Positions 47,191-60,072 are shown, numbered from the stretch's first letter. The stretch is 64,000 nt of DNA from Tamarix chinensis (GCA_030549775.1 CM060174.1:44682707-44746706); one strand, 5' to 3'. Notes: generated from the sequence alone by a model not told the origin. Program-made: numbers and translations.

Positions 47191-47799
47191 TTTTTGAAGC
47201 AAACTGACCAGCTTGTCTAGTTGAAATTTAGGTAAGGTAGATGATGTAATGACTTATAGGGTGTCATCCTTACCTAATTATGCACACATTAAGTTATCTA
47301 GTAACGGGTTAAATTCTAGATTGGGTGGCTTCTCAATTGATGGTTTCGATAGCTATATCTCTCCACTATTTAGGCCAAGAGATTCTCAAGGTGTTGAGTA
47401 ATTGATCCAGTCGCACCCTGCCATGTCTTCATCATTCAATTCCCTAGAATAATGCATATGGTAATTTCTATTTAGATGTTTTGCACAAAACAACTTAGAT
47501 TCCTCATAAAGTGTATCTATATCAAATTCATCACAAATAGCTAAATCAATAATGCCAATTCATGAACATTCATCATAATCCTCTTTTGGTAGTTTCATTA
47601 AATTGAAAACATTGAAATTTATCTACTACTCATTGAGCCTCAGTGTCATTTCTCCCATTTGCATGTCTACTAGGGACTTACTAATGGCTAATAAAGTCCT
47701 ACCCAAAATGATAGGGACCTCTTTATCTACTTCATGATTGAGATTATGAAGTGTACTGGGAAGATGAACCAATCTACATTTACTAACACATCTTCAATG

Positions 47800-48124
47800 G
47801 TTGGACATATGATCAATAAAATAGCTATAGGGTGACACTGGTAGGCCTTAATTCCCTAATGCCTAACTTCTTAAAAATGGACATAGGTATAAGATTGATA
47901 CTAACACCAAGGTCACAAAGAGCCTTACCATAATACTTGTCTATAATGGAACAAGGGATGGTGAAATTACCAAGGTCCTGCACTTTTCTAGGTAGTTTTT
48001 GTTGGAAAATAAAAATACATCCCTGGGTCATTACTATCATCTCATATTCACATAGTATTCTCTTTTGTGTTAAGATATCCTTTAAAATTTTTGCATAATT
48101 AGGCATCCGTTGGAGGGCTTCCAC
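47800..48124 (-). pseudogene. Athila-2 aspartic protease
   Basis: The open frame 48124-47825 reads 'LPRKVQDLGNFTIPCSI', 'YYGKALCDLGVSINLIPMSI' and 'KLGIRELRPTSVTL'. 'ALCDLGVSIN' is the active-site loop; Athila-type elements normally have D-L-G here, so the site itself looks intact. In the lineage the protease frees gag and pol proteins. It continues upstream into the gag C-terminal linker. Confidence 0.85.
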
Positions 48125-48199
48125 TAACGAGATGTTTATATGAGACTATTAAAGAATCTCATGGAACTTATCAAACTTCTTGTCCTACAACTGTCAATC

Positions 48200-49940
48200 G
48201 AGGTGTTTAGGGAAATATGGTGATGGGATAAAGGGTTTATAAATGATGTTTGATGATGGCTTAATGTTCTTTTGTGGCTCAAATGTTGAGTGGTGTCTTC
48301 TTTTAGATTTTTGGTAGGATTAGTCTGTATTTGTGAAGGTGCACAGTTCAACCTTCTCTCTGAGAGTTATGGTTTGTTTGCCTATTTTTTAGGGTTGTGA
48401 TCTTACTTAGTTCTATATTGTTGGTAGGGAGGCATAATTTTCATACCCAATATGAGGGTAATAGCTTTACAATTCTCCATGCCATCTCTTCTGGGTTCTT
48501 AGTATCACTGGGCAAAGTGCCATGGGCTTTACTAGTCAGGGTTGTAGCTAGCTTCCCTATTTGAGTTTTTACCATGTATTCCTTTAGAAGATGTTCTAGA
48601 GAGTTGAAGTTATCGTGTTGATAAGGAGGTTGATGAGATTGCTAGTGTTGAGGTTAGTAATAGCGTTGTTGGTTTTATTGATTGACTGGGTTTTACAAAT
48701 TACTTTTGTTAGACAAGAAAAAGTTAGGATATTGTCTCTAGGCTCGGTTGTAATGATTTCTATATGGTTGTTGTGAATTCATTGCGTTATTTCCCATGTA
48801 ATTCATTGACACTGGATTTGCTAGAAAATGCTCAAATAGATGACCTTCTCCACAATACACACAAGATACTATATTTGTTGAAGTAATGGGATGTTCCTCT
48901 ATTCTCTATGTATGTGAGTTAGTGGGAGAAATATTTCTTAATAGGTTAGACATAGATGATACCTTAGCTCTTAGGCTATGATGATGTCTAATTCAAATGC
49001 TCCTATTGCTTATACCTTATGGACGATCCTGGCTCTACCCCACTGCTGGTTGTTGCATGCTATGGTCTTAATAATCTCATAGCCTTGATCATAGGATTTA
49101 CTCAGTAGGGCGCCATTCGCTGAGGCATCTACTAAGTTTTATGTCTGAGGGTTTAGTCCATGGTAGAAAATTTCTATTTTCAACCAATGAGGGATACCAT
49201 GGTTTGGAAATTTCCTTAACAATTTCTTAAATCTATCCTATACATCTTGGAGTGTCCAATCTTCTTCTTGCAAAAATTCTATATTGCAATGCCTAAGCTT
49301 GGTGTTTTTTTTGGGAGGAAAATATCGCATGAGAAATTTTTGAAATAGTTCATCCTTGGAGGTGATTGAACTAGTTAGTAGGGAATTCAGCCACTCCCTT
49401 GCGCGATCTCTAAGGGAATAAGGGAACAACTTAAGTTAAAGGGAGGTTTTTGGAATTCTCTAAATTTTAAAGGTGTCACTAACTTCCATAAATGTTCTAA
49501 GATGAAGGTGTGGATATTTGGTGGGTTGGCCTAAATTGTCCTATGGTCTGTAGCATGTTCATGACAGATTTGAGCTTAGAGTGAGGGGCTTCGAGTTTTG
49601 GGTGCGTGATGGTAGGGTTAAGGTGGTCTTGGGCTGACACAACATAATCTTGGAAGGTTCGGTTATCATCATCATTTATGGGTTGTTCTTGTATTCCCAC
49701 AAGATTTATGTTGATGTAAGGGGGTAAGATCATGGGTAATCCTTCCCTCTAATTTGGCTATGGCATAGATAGTCTGTTGTTGCCATTTTCAGGTTGTTAT
49801 AGGCCTAAATGACTCATGTTGCCAGAACTTTATGAGGTTGATCCTTCTCCTTGATATTGTTGATGATGTAGGGCTGCCTGATTCCTCCTTAGGGTGCGCT
49901 TGATATCTGGATTGATTGGTATGAGGGTACTCTAATTAGT
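48200..49940 (-). pseudogene. Athila-2 gag
   Basis: The N-terminus is 'INPDIKRTLRRNQAALHH' (about 49880-49930). 'MILPPYININLVGIQEQ' opens a clean frame at 49733. The capsid core 'LRDRAREWLNSLLTSSITS' and 'FQKFLMRYFPPKKNTKLR' lies at 49238-49429, then 'DASANGALLSK' (about 49095-49130), the usual end of the domain. Downstream is a low-complexity tail with stops. Gag forms the particle that packages element RNA. Confidence 0.85.
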
Positions 49941-50071
49941 ATTGGTTATATACGTGTTAGTCCTTTAAAAACAAAAGAAACTAAAAATTGCAAAAACTCT
50001 AATGCTAACTATGTACTAAGAATTTCAAAATATTCAATCCTTCAATAAGAAGCATTTTTCAAAGCTTAATG

Positions 50072-50089
50072 TCCCCAATAACGATGCCA
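50072..50089 (-). other. Primer-binding site of Athila-2 (tRNA-Asp type)
   Basis: Sense strand TGGCATCGTTATTGGGGA, an 18-base near match to the complement of the plant tRNA-Asp 3' end (TGGCGCCGTTGCCGGGGA). The differences are mostly C-to-T or G-to-A changes. It lies a few bases inside the 5' LTR, as in Athila elements. Confidence 0.85.
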
Positions 50090-50095
50090 AAAACT

Positions 50096-51535
50096 TGGTT
50101 AAACAATGCTTGGTAAGGTAATACAAACAATAGAGCACAACATAATCGTGTAAGTATATAAGGTCCACCCAAGTAATAAAGTGATGAGTGAGTGCTAATC
50201 CCATGGGGAATTGAAAGAAATATGCTTTACTAAAGTTAAGTGTTCTATGAAATTAACCATGTTACAAAAAGTTAGTAAGGTGATAATGAAAATATAATGA
50301 AGTAAATGAGAGCCTAGGAATTTACTAATATCAATGCAAGATATATGGGAAAAAGATCAGAAGATACGCTAGAGGGAAATTGTTAACACCAAGTGCATGC
50401 ACCCTATAACAATTCATAGCCTGTCAAGCTCAATGGATATTAATCCTTCTAGAGTTAATGGATTTCACTCAATGGCAAACCATCTCCATCATGGTGCATA
50501 GGCTAAGGCAATGTCACATAGTGAGTTTTGGAGGATTAATGACAAGGTCTCTTCAACTTTCAGTGCTAACCTTGCCATAATTTGTCATCATAAGTTCTGT
50601 ACACTATCACAATTGATACATAGTTCAAATGAGTGCAGAATCCCACCAAAATTCAACACATCAAAAATTAGAACTCAACAAAATAAAATATCATTCAACA
50701 TAACACGACTGTAATGTCATAGATTACAACAACAAGGGTTAATATTTTCCTTTCACCTAGGATTTTGGCCAATGCTAAATCTCCTCTAGCTAAAGAAGAA
50801 AATAGTGAAAATAAAGAATGGATGGGAAAGAGAAAATCATAATAATCCAACCTTTATCTAGCCTAATCTCTCATTATTCTTTCTCCTCCCTTAGTTTAGC
50901 CATGCTAGTACTCTTCTTCTTCTTCTACCTTTCTCTACTAATCTTCTATTGGTATTTTTTGCTTCTCCTACCCCGCATCTCCCTAGTCTCTATTTATATG
51001 GGGTATTTATAATGTGTAAAACATGCAAATGGGATAGGTGTCCTATGGTGCTGCTTGGGTAGCTATACCTCACGTCAGGCAGCTATACCCTTTGTCAAAT
51101 GGTCATACTGTGCTTTAAGTGACAATGCTCTTTAGTGTTCCCCTAGTGAATGGTATCAAAATTCAAGGATTTGGGCATTCTTCTTTTTATTGGGTTTGTA
51201 AACACTCGATGGTGACCTTGGTGGTGGGTTCTGTAATATTGGCAGGGTGAGAATATGGTTTGATATGCTGTGTTGCTACTGTTCCTACACATGCATTGCT
51301 ATTGAATGAGTAAAAGGTTTAAGTTTTTGAGTTATCATGAGAGTGCAAGTACTGTCAATTCATATGATATTTAGAGCTATTTTTATGTGAAAATAAAGTG
51401 AGTCTCGTAAGATTTCAAAGGGTGGAAAACTTTTTAAGAAACACACCCTCTGATCCCTTATGTGGTAAATATTATATATATATATATATATGATACTTGA
51501 AGGGTTCTCTAATTTGCTCAAATCAACTCATATTA
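50096..51535 (-). repeat. Athila-2 5' LTR
   Basis: 1440 bp, matches the 3' LTR over its full length with scattered differences and lacks the last few bases ('aacaca') at the 3' end. It includes an 18-bp (TA)n at about 51475-51491 that is much shorter in the 3' LTR. Confidence 0.9.
50990..51012 (-). promoter_or_regulatory. TATA-box region in the Athila-2 5' LTR
   Basis: Sense strand 'tataaataccccatataaat', two TATA-like words in the middle of the LTR. The 3' LTR (34755-34765) and Athila-3 (53630-53640, 'tatataaaaacc') have TATA words in the same place. The position suits the retrotransposon promoter; activity is inferred. Confidence 0.5.
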
Positions 51536-52047
51536 GTCATTTCTCCATCATGTTAGGGTATTATTGACCCTTAAATATTAGGGGGTGATGATATCTAGCT
51601 CTTCTAAGCTAATCCTTTATATGTGGTGCAAGTAATGGCAATATTGGCGTCTATGGTGATTGAATCTGGCATTCCATGTTAGCACTGAGAATCTCTATGA
51701 ATTCCTTGATGCACTTGTAATAGTGGATGGAAACCATCAACTTCTAATGAAAAAGAATAACAACTACCAATTATGAAGCTTTAAGCCTACATAACACAGT
51801 TAACCTAAAAATATCTATAGCACAATCCAAAGCATTCTCACTAATGGACATTTCTGGATTCGAAAAACACTTGAACCTCCGGTGAAACACTTAAGGTAGT
51901 TGGGAAATCGTTAAAATAATTGGTGGTGGTAACACAAAATATTCTAAAGGTCAAGAGTTACATAATAATGTTGAAATACCAACATGTGGTGTCAACTAAA
52001 AGTAATTTAAAATGAATCACTTTTAAAATAAATATTTGATGTCATCT
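51536..52047. other. Flanking sequence between Athila-2 and L2-B
   Basis: About 510 bp with no recognised domain or repeat. It may continue the older chromovirus into which Athila-2 inserted, but I see no conserved residues to prove it. Confidence 0.35.
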
Positions 52048-53179
52048 TGTAACACCCCTGTTTCTCACTATCGAAATTTTTTATTTTAAAACATTACGGA
52101 AGTGGAAAAAGACCAAACACATAGAAAAAATAAGGTTTTATTTCCTCACCTAACTTAGGATAGAGATTAGGCACTTGTCCTATGTTAGAAACAAGGCTAA
52201 TAAGACCAATCAATCCAACTATGATAATAAATTGCGCAAAGGTAAGATATATAGATACTATAATAAAAAGTTTACAAACAAGATCTCAATGGGTCCTTAA
52301 GATGTTCAAATGCATAGGAGGGAGTAATTCAAAATTATAGAAATACAGTAGAGAAAAAACAATAATAGGGAAAACCCCTAAAAATCTAGTCCATTAAGGA
52401 CAGACAAACGGTCTCCGGATGCCCATGCTCTAAAGTCCCCAAGTCTGATACACGGTAGGCCACTACCACCCATCCTTAAAAACATGTAAATGGTCGTCTG
52501 CTCTTGGGATTGATTCAGTGATCGAAAATACAGACACATGAGTACACTAAGTACTAAGTAAGCTAATTTACCTCCTCAAAGGGAGTTATAAGCATGTAAG
52601 GCTAGGACAATAGTTGAGGTTATACTAAATCACCATACCATGCTTATACCATATACTTAGATATATGTGTACCATCATGCTCATAAAATGCAATAGGATT
52701 TCACTCCATGCAAAGACTTAGACAACTCATAAGTTATCATGCTTACTAATAAAACATAAATATCATAGATATCATCATATGATCAACAACAGGTTACTCC
52801 ACATTTCTCTAGACTTTTCTTCTCCACACTTACAAGAGTATTCCATTAGGTCTAATTTTTAAGTTTATGTGATCCCTTAGATTAATTATTTACAAGCCAT
52901 TATTCCCTTTTCATTTTTCCATACCAAGGGATGGATTGATTAAAACCTTATGGTCTCATATACCATGGAAGCCTATCCAAATAAGAGGACATCAAGACTG
53001 GACAAAGCTAAGTAAAAATCAATTAGACATAAAGTCTGGCCAAAGCCCAAAACCACCAATTGACATAAAGTCCATCCAAAGCTAACAAAATACCTAGGTC
53101 TCTAGACTCTTTGATATTTATACCCCTAGTATGATGTTAGTGTCTAGAGTAAGTAAGGAACCAGAATATACTAGGCATC
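52048..53179 (+). mobile_element. L2-family element, copy L2-B (5' part, host of Athila-3)
   Basis: Starts TGTAACACCCCTGTTTCTCAC at 52048 and follows 3723-4700 closely: 'gacacgg/caaggtaggcca', 'acatactaagtaag', 'gggagttataagcatg'. Athila-3 begins at 53180, so this copy is interrupted, and its remaining part is not in the window. Confidence 0.7.
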
Positions 53180-54570
53180 TGATATAAGTTAATTTGTATA
53201 TATTAAAGAACCATATGGGTATCATTATATGTAAGATTATTGGCACATGTGAAAGTCATATGGTGTGTTTCTTGATGTGCTCTCACATGAATTTAGTTAG
53301 AATATAGCCTCAATATCTTATGAAATGATAATACTTACAGTCTCATTTCAACTCACAGACTTAATGCCTTTACTCACTTAGTTATAAAATATGTGTAGGG
53401 TTGGTGTGAGGAGAAGCCACAACTCAATAGAGTCAATCGACATTCATACCCTATTAAGATAGCAGAAGTTATACCTTGTAAAATTCGCTACCCATGTCAC
53501 CATCAAGATTTTGTAGCACCGACAAAAATGAATAACTAAATCTCTGGATTCATTAGGGGGCCACTATAGGGTACAACCATTTGATGTAGCACCAAATGAT
53601 AACTATCCCAACATGCATATTTTGCACTATATAAAAACCTAATAAATCAAAAATGAAAAGAGGGGGAGAGGACAAAAGAAAATAATAACTAGAGATTATA
53701 AGAGAAGAGAGATGGAAGGTAAAGAATGCTAGCGAGCTATATTGAGTGAGGAAGAAGAAGGAATGATTAGGGTAGATAGGGGTTGGATAATTATGCTCTT
53801 CCCATTTACTTCCCTTCTTTATCTTCACTATTTTCTTTGATTGGCTTGAGGAAACTTAGCTATAGCTAAGTTCCTCTATTAGAGGGTGGATCAATTGGCC
53901 CTTTTTGCTGTAATATGTGATATTATAACTATGTTTTGTTTATATGATATTTCATGTTTTTGAGTATTCATTTGTTGATATGTCAAATGTTGGATGCATT
54001 AGGAACTCACATAACTTCTGTATCAACTATCCTAGGGACCGGAAATGATGATGGAAAATGGTGACAGGGTTAGCACCAAAAGGTGATGTGGCCTTGCCAT
54101 TAATCCTCTAAAACTCACATGCTTGACAATGCCATAGCCCATGGGCCGTGATGGAGATGGATATAGAATATATTTTACTATTGAGTGAAGTCTAGTGAGT
54201 CTAGAAGGATTAATATCTTTTGAGCTTAATAAGATATGAATTGTTAATGGGTGCACGAATTTAGTGCTAAGTAACCTCCCTCTAGTGACTCTATCTTATG
54301 ATTTCCTTCTTATCTATCTAGTGGTGATATTGGTGAACTCCAAGTGCTCATTTACCTCATTACATTTTCATTATCGCCCTACCACTAGTTCATAGTATAG
54401 TTGATTCTATAGTAAAATTAACTCTAGTAATGTCCATTTCAATTGATTCCCTAAGGTAATGATACTCACTCATCACTATATTACATGGATTGACCTTGTA
54501 TACTTGTGTTATTTGTTGTGTTGCCTTTATTTCATTATCCTATCAAGAATTGTTGAACTAAGCACACACA
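53180..54570 (+). repeat. Athila-3 5' LTR
   Basis: 1391 bp from TGATATAAG (53180) to CACACA (54570). It is the reverse-complement match of both Athila-2 LTRs but clearly diverged, so it is a sister copy rather than a recent duplicate. Confidence 0.88.
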
Positions 54571-54577
54571 AAGTTTT

Positions 54578-54595
54578 TGGCATCGTTGCCGTGGA
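54578..54595 (+). other. Primer-binding site of Athila-3 (tRNA-Asp type)
   Basis: TGGCATCGTTGCCGTGGA, seven bases after the LTR. It is closer to the tRNA-Asp complement than the Athila-2 site. Confidence 0.88.
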
Positions 54596-54728
54596 ATCAT
54601 ATTTAAGAAATACCACATACTAGAGGAAAGAATACTGTGGAATTCTGAGTACAAACTTAACATTAGAATTTCATAACTTTTAGTTTCTGTTTTTATATGA
54701 TTAACACATGTATGATCATAATTAATCA

Positions 54729-54918
54729 GAGCGCCCCATTACCAATTGATCCAAAAATTGAGCGCACACTAAAGAGGAATCTAGATGCCCTGCAACAACT
54801 CAATATCAAGGAGAAGAAACAACTTTAGGAAATTCTAAGAACGTGAGTTATTTAGGTCAATAGCAACACAAAATGGAAGCAACAGATTTCCAATGCCACC
54901 ACAAAATCAGAGGGAAGG
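54729..54918 (+). pseudogene. Athila-3 gag N-terminus
   Basis: 'RAPLPIDPKIERTLKRN' (about 54730-54780) matches the Athila-2 gag start 'INPDIKRTLRRN'. The frame carries a stop near 54826. It is cut by L-54919 and resumes at 59547 with the equivalent of the Athila-2 'MILPPYIN' segment. Confidence 0.75.
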
Positions 54919-55659
54919 TGTAACACCCCAAAATTCACTATTTTTTTAAAGCAGAAGCAATTAAAATAGAAATACTTAAAACCCGTGAATTTCGGAAATG
55001 TTACCGCCACACTTAGTACTAGACCAGTTCTCTCCGACCGTTCCAGTACCAAGTGCTAAGGCTAAAGAAGAGATTAACAATCAATTACAAAATTAATACA
55101 AAATAAACTCCAAATAATCATTAAACGGTTGTAAAACAAAATCAGAGTACGCATCAAGAAATGTAATTCATTTCCAAAAGAGAATTAAACTTACAATCGA
55201 TAAAATGTTCATTAAAATACTCAATCGAGTACTGAATCAGAAAATGGTAAATACTATACCAAAGAAATAAAAAAAGGAATGAAATCGCGTAAAGAATGAA
55301 TACGGCCACGTCACTCTCGAACTTCGAGCCAAACATGCTCAACACTCAGCCCCAACTGATATCTGATCCACCTGCACAAATTCAGAAGGGCATACTACTT
55401 GTGGGAATGAGCAGCACCCATGAAAAGGGTGATCAGTACGCTACGTATTGAGTAAGGTAACCGAGCATTAAGGCCGACACATAAGCACACAATCCATGCA
55501 GATTAATAATAGGGCATAATCCAACATAGCAATATAAAGGTATATCAACAATTCAGGTAAAAGTACAAAGGCTCATATAATCTAGATTAATTGTTTAATT
55601 AATCTCTTAGTAGAATTCGATTCACACCATGCCTTTTATCAATCCATGTAAGTACAGGA

Positions 55660-56005
55660 ACACCCCACTATTATTGCCGGTGGGCCGGTCACTTGCGGGA
55701 CAAATTCCACACCACTATTATTCGCCGGTGGACCGGTCACTTGCGGGACAAAGTCCACACCACTATTCCTGGCCGGTGGATCGGTTTGGTTCCTACTCAC
55801 ATGGTGTTCCACTTAAAGTAATTAGTATCTTTTAAATGTCTTAGCAGACTCTGGTTTGTATTTATTGAGCTCGAGTCACCCCACTATTATTGCCGGTGGT
55901 CCGGAAACGCACAGGTACAAAGCTTGACCACTATTATTACCGGTGGATCGGTTACACATAGGACATCATGTCCTAACCACTATTTCTGACCGATGGATCG
56001 GTCTG
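55660..56005 (+). repeat. L motif arrays in L-54919
   Basis: Three units at about 55665-55785 and three at about 55880-56000. The core is 'ccactattattgccggtgg' with a 'cacttgcgggacaaa' type spacer. The usual 'catggtgttccact' separator lies between the groups. Confidence 0.85.
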
Positions 56006-56379
56006 GACCCGGATCAATAATCTTCCACTTTAAATGATTAGTGTCTTAAGTATTTTATTCAAAGGCTTTCACCATGGACATGCACGAATCACAATCATAA
56101 ATTCCATATTCATCATCATACTTACACTTTTAATCGCCACATACATATGATAACACACAAACCCTAATCAGCCACACCAAACCCTAATTAACCACAACAA
56201 CCCATAGTTAATCATTCCAAACCCTAATTCAGTCTTCTCCATACCCTTAATTTGCTCCACGTACTATTTTCCGCCAAAATAGTTCAACACCCAAATAACA
56301 CTTACATTACCTTCCTTACATCCCAAATTAACTTTCCACACGTAAATTTCATACCCATGCAGACATTAGTCTCCCCATG

Positions 56380-57065
56380 CAAACCTTCAAACCTTTTTCA
56401 TGTAAACCCTAAAAATCCACGTGAAACCCTAAATTCAACCATGCAAACCCTAATACCACCATACAACCATCAATGCCACCATGTAAACCCTAATACCACC
56501 ATACAACTATAGATACCACCATACAAACCATGATTCCGTCATACAAAACCCTAAATTCAATCCACACAAAATCCAAAGATTCACCTATGCCAAACCTAGA
56601 TTCAAACCATATAAAACCCAAAGATTTGTCCATACCAATTCCTAAATTCAATCCATACCAAACCAAATATCCATCCTTACCAAACCCTAGATTCAAATCA
56701 CATAAAACTGAAGATTCATCCTTACCTTACAATTGATTAGATTCTCCCACATAAAATCATAACTTAGAATCTCCCAAGCAAAACCATAAATTGGATTCCC
56801 CTAAAAAAATCATAAATTAGATTCTCCCATATAATATCATAAATTACATTCTCCCAAATAACATCATAAATTAGATTCTCCCAAACAGACCATAAATTCG
56901 ATTCTCCTATATAACATCATAAATTAGATTCTCCCAATTAACATTATAAATAAGATTCTCCCAAACACACCATAAATTCAATTCTCCCATATAACATCAT
57001 AAATTAGATTCTCCCAATTAACATCATAAATTAGATTCTCCCAAACCCACCATAAATTATATTTC
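56380..57065 (+). repeat. Minisatellites of L-54919
   Basis: At about 56430-56560 are 'taccaccatacaaccat' variants. At about 56735-57060 some eleven units of about 30 bp are built on 'cataaattagattctccca'. The last eight or so alternate in a three-unit higher order (spacers 'tataacat', 'attaacat', 'acacacc'), so an 88-90 bp block was duplicated after the single unit. Confidence 0.87.
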
Positions 57066-58029
57066 ACTCTTCCACTCATGGGTCATTAAAATACTTAGTT
57101 CAAATCACATCCCTTGATCAACTTATTTCCCCATCCTCATTTTTCATCCTTTTCCCCCGCACAAATCATATCAACATCCTCACATGCGTATCTTACAGGA
57201 TCACAACACATATCATCATACATAAATAATACACATGCCATACAAAAACATACTTCAACTCCACGTCATATCATATATGACATAATTAATAATTATAAAC
57301 ATAGAATGCATAGCATATGAAGCACATAATGCATATAAGCACACAATGGCCTTAGTAAACCCTTACTTGAATCGACACTAGTCTTGGAGCACGTTCCTAC
57401 GCCTCCTTAGGGCTTTGACCAAATAATTACATACTAATAAAATAACCTTAACAAAATTCTAACTTTGCTAAAGACATAAAAATAATAGAGATATTATAAA
57501 CCTTGATAATATAGGGTTAAAGACTTTACCCTAATAACAATAATGATACTAATATAATAATATCAAAGATAATAAAACTAATATCAATGAGAATATAAAT
57601 AATAATAACAATAATAATAATAATAATCATCATAATAATAACAATAGTAATAATAATAAAAACATTATTAACAACACTAATGTTAAAATATTTGTATCAA
57701 TAACAATGGAATAAGAATAATAGAAATTCGAAATAGAAAGTAATAATAATAATCATTCTTATAACATATTAATATTAATAATAGTAATAAAAGAAATAAT
57801 AAGGGAATAATAATAAATCGAATTAAAAGATAATAAGGCTTCAGCCCTCGACATAAATAATAATAAAACAATAATACTACTACTACTAATAATAAAACAT
57901 ATTAAGAATATAAGTATTAAGAATAGTAATAATGGTATTTATATGCAAATAATTGAAATAAATTAAATCAAGGCTTATAATAATATGGAAAATGGTTCAG
58001 AGGGTCTAGGGTTCAACCTTAATTTGGTG

Positions 58030-59110
58030 GGGATAGGCGGCACAGGCGGTGGTGTACGGAGGCGACGGCAGTAGCCGGAAAAAGAGAAGAAAAGAGGGAA
58101 AGATGGATGTTGGGGAAAAGATAGGGAGAATTGAGGTGATATAAGAGGTGTTTATGGTTTCCCAGGAGGAGAGGGAAAAAATGATGGTGGTGGTGCAGCC
58201 ATAGGTGGCGGCGCATGGCGACGGAAGGTGGTTTAAGATTTCAGGGTAAAAATTCTGGCGAAACGAGCAACCAACTTTGCACGGTTATGGAGGCCTGTGA
58301 AAGAAGAATCGAAGGTTGAAAATAGTTTATTTAACTAGAGGGAGTTGTAGGGAAGAATTTGGGATGATGTGGTGGCGCTGAGGTTGGGTATCGGTGGAGG
58401 ACGACGCGTCTTAAGTTCCGGTGATGGCAGCCCTCGCCGAGGGTTTCGGGGAAGAAAAATCTTCACAACTCCTACAATCAGGCTTTTTATAGATTGTAGA
58501 TGCGATAATAGGGTTTTATGTGTCGTCAGAAAGGCATTAGATGCGAGAAATTGGGTGGCCGGTGGTAGAAAACGGTCGGGCATCGTTTGGTTTGCTTAGA
58601 ATTTTTGCAAGGCTGGGGAGAAGAAACAGGCGAGAGATAACGGACGGGAGTTATTCCAATTTATTCCTCGAGTCAAGAGGAATACTAAGAGATAAGAAAC
58701 GGCCGGTCAAAGGTCTCGTGGCTGGAGATGCCATTGACGGGGTCGAAAGGTGCAGCAGCGTCGACGGAGGAGGAAGGAGGAAGAAGGAAGAAGGAAAGGA
58801 GGCGGACCGGTCGGCCGGGAAAAAGAAAAGAAAAAGGGAGAACTGGGCGGTTCGGCGACGTAGGAGGAGTCATTAAATCGAACGACGAGTTTCGGTGGAA
58901 ATGGAGGCAAAACGCGGCGCTGGAAGGAGTCAGAGGAAGGAGCTGCGCGGGCTGGGCTGAGGAAGAAGAAGAAAAGGAAGACTGGGCCGCAGCTGGCCCT
59001 GTCGGGGAAAAGAAGAGGAAAAAGAAAAAGAAGAAAAAGAAAGAAAAATGAAAGGAAAAAAGAAGAAAGAAAAAGAAAAAGGGAAAAAGGAAAGGGAAAA
59101 AGGAGAGGAG
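58030..59110. other. GC-rich then purine-rich stretch of L-54919
   Basis: Contains 'ggcggcgcatggcgacgg' and later long 'gaagaagaaaagg' runs, matching the place of 17440-18590 in L-14090. Frames on both strands (58335-59051) are long only because of composition; none has a domain. Confidence 0.7.
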
Positions 59111-59617
59111 AAAAATAATTAGGTTAGGGCTAATTAAATTAATCTGAATATTTAGTATATTTAAATATTAATATTGGAATAAAATAATATTTAAATCCCT
59201 TTTTAGGATAAAATAGGATTTTTAAAAGATTTTCCATAAATTCTACATTAATTAGTAAAACACCCTAATTTTCCCCAATTAAATTATTTATAAAAATAAT
59301 ATTAATTAAAAAATATTTCCCATTCTTATTTTAAATAAAATAATTTATTTAATTAATTCCCAAATTGAAAATTTTAATTAGTTAAAATACCCAAATTCCT
59401 CCTAATTAAAATACTTATAAATTTATTCTTGATTTGCCCTAATTAATTTCCTTTTATTTTAAATAAAGTAATATACTTAATTAACTTTTATAATAAAACC
59501 TCATTTAAGTATAATATTTAAAATTAGAAATTTTTGGGGCATTTCAGAAGGAATACCAATAATCTTACTCCCTTACATTAACATAATCATTATGGTATAC
59601 CATCCTTTTGGTGATTA

Positions 59618-59693
59618 CATCCTAAGAACTCCACAATTAGGCATGCTGGCCGTGGAACAATTTTTAAGATGGGTGACCATCTTGGGAAGTTCT
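59618..59693 (+). ncRNA. 5S-rRNA-derived segment, left Cassandra-like LTR
   Basis: 'cctaagaactccacaattag', 'gcatgctggc' (A-box region) and 'gatgggtgacc' (C-box region) followed by 'gggaagttct' match plant 5S rRNA in order and spacing. The first third is poorly conserved. This is a transposon-borne relic, not a working 5S gene. Confidence 0.8.
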
Positions 59694-59842
59694 AGAAAAT
59701 TTCTATGAATTTATCGAGAATCACTTGAGTGAGGACAAAAGCTCGCTGAAAGGAGTCATGTTGATCTATGGGGCTATCCAATCAATCTAAAAGCACTCCA
59801 AGGTAGCTCCTATGTGGTCGTATCAACTGGGGGTGTTACAAA

Positions 59843-59854
59843 TGGTATTAGAGC
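59843..59854 (+). other. Primer-binding site (tRNA-iMet type) of the Cassandra-like element
   Basis: TGGTATTAGAGC, two bases after the left LTR; the consensus is TGGTATCAGAGC. Confidence 0.8.
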
Positions 59855-60072
59855 AAAACTATAACCGTGAACTGAACTTGGATTAGCTAGTCAGCCACCT
59901 AGCAGGACGGTTATTAGGATAAACTGTATTAAGATAGTTAGTGGTTGAGGCGCAATGAGGACTTTGTGTTCTTTGAGTGGGGGTGAATGTACTATCACAA
60001 ATTGAGTGAAGTATTATAAGGATTGATTTAGCTACTTATATCAACATGGTATATCATCCTTGTAGTGATTCC

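Larger units (their letters stand above)
33833..51535 (-). mobile_element. Athila-2: Ty3/gypsy (Athila-type) retrotransposon with both LTRs
   Basis: On the minus strand: 5' LTR (51535-50096), tRNA-Asp-type primer site, gag, protease, RT, RNase H, integrase, an unassigned 3' open segment, polypurine tract, 3' LTR (35282-33833). The order and the primer site are those of the Athila lineage. It hosts a hAT MITE (37707-38213) and L-38340. The LTRs differ at many positions, so it is old. No matching 5-bp duplication is visible: bases before 33833 and after 51535 do not agree. Confidence 0.85.
54919..59546 (+). mobile_element. L-family giant LTR-like element, copy L-54919 (4628 bp)
   Basis: Starts TGTAACACCCC at 54919, ends GGGGCATTTCA at 59546, with the 5-bp duplication GAAGG at 54914-54918 and 59547-59551. 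It shares with L-24708 nearly the whole terminal block ('gaaatacttaaaacccgtg', 'taccgccacacttagtac'), the motif arrays, the 'ataaattagattctccca' minisatellite, (AAT) zones, the 'ggttcagagggtctagggtt' approach to the GC-rich stretch, and the AT-rich 3' end. No coding domain is present. It is inserted in the gag of Athila-3. Confidence 0.93.

Noticed and set aside
58335..59051. Several 60-111 residue frames on both strands
   Set aside because: Same GC/purine-rich zone of L-54919; no start context, domain or conservation between L copies.
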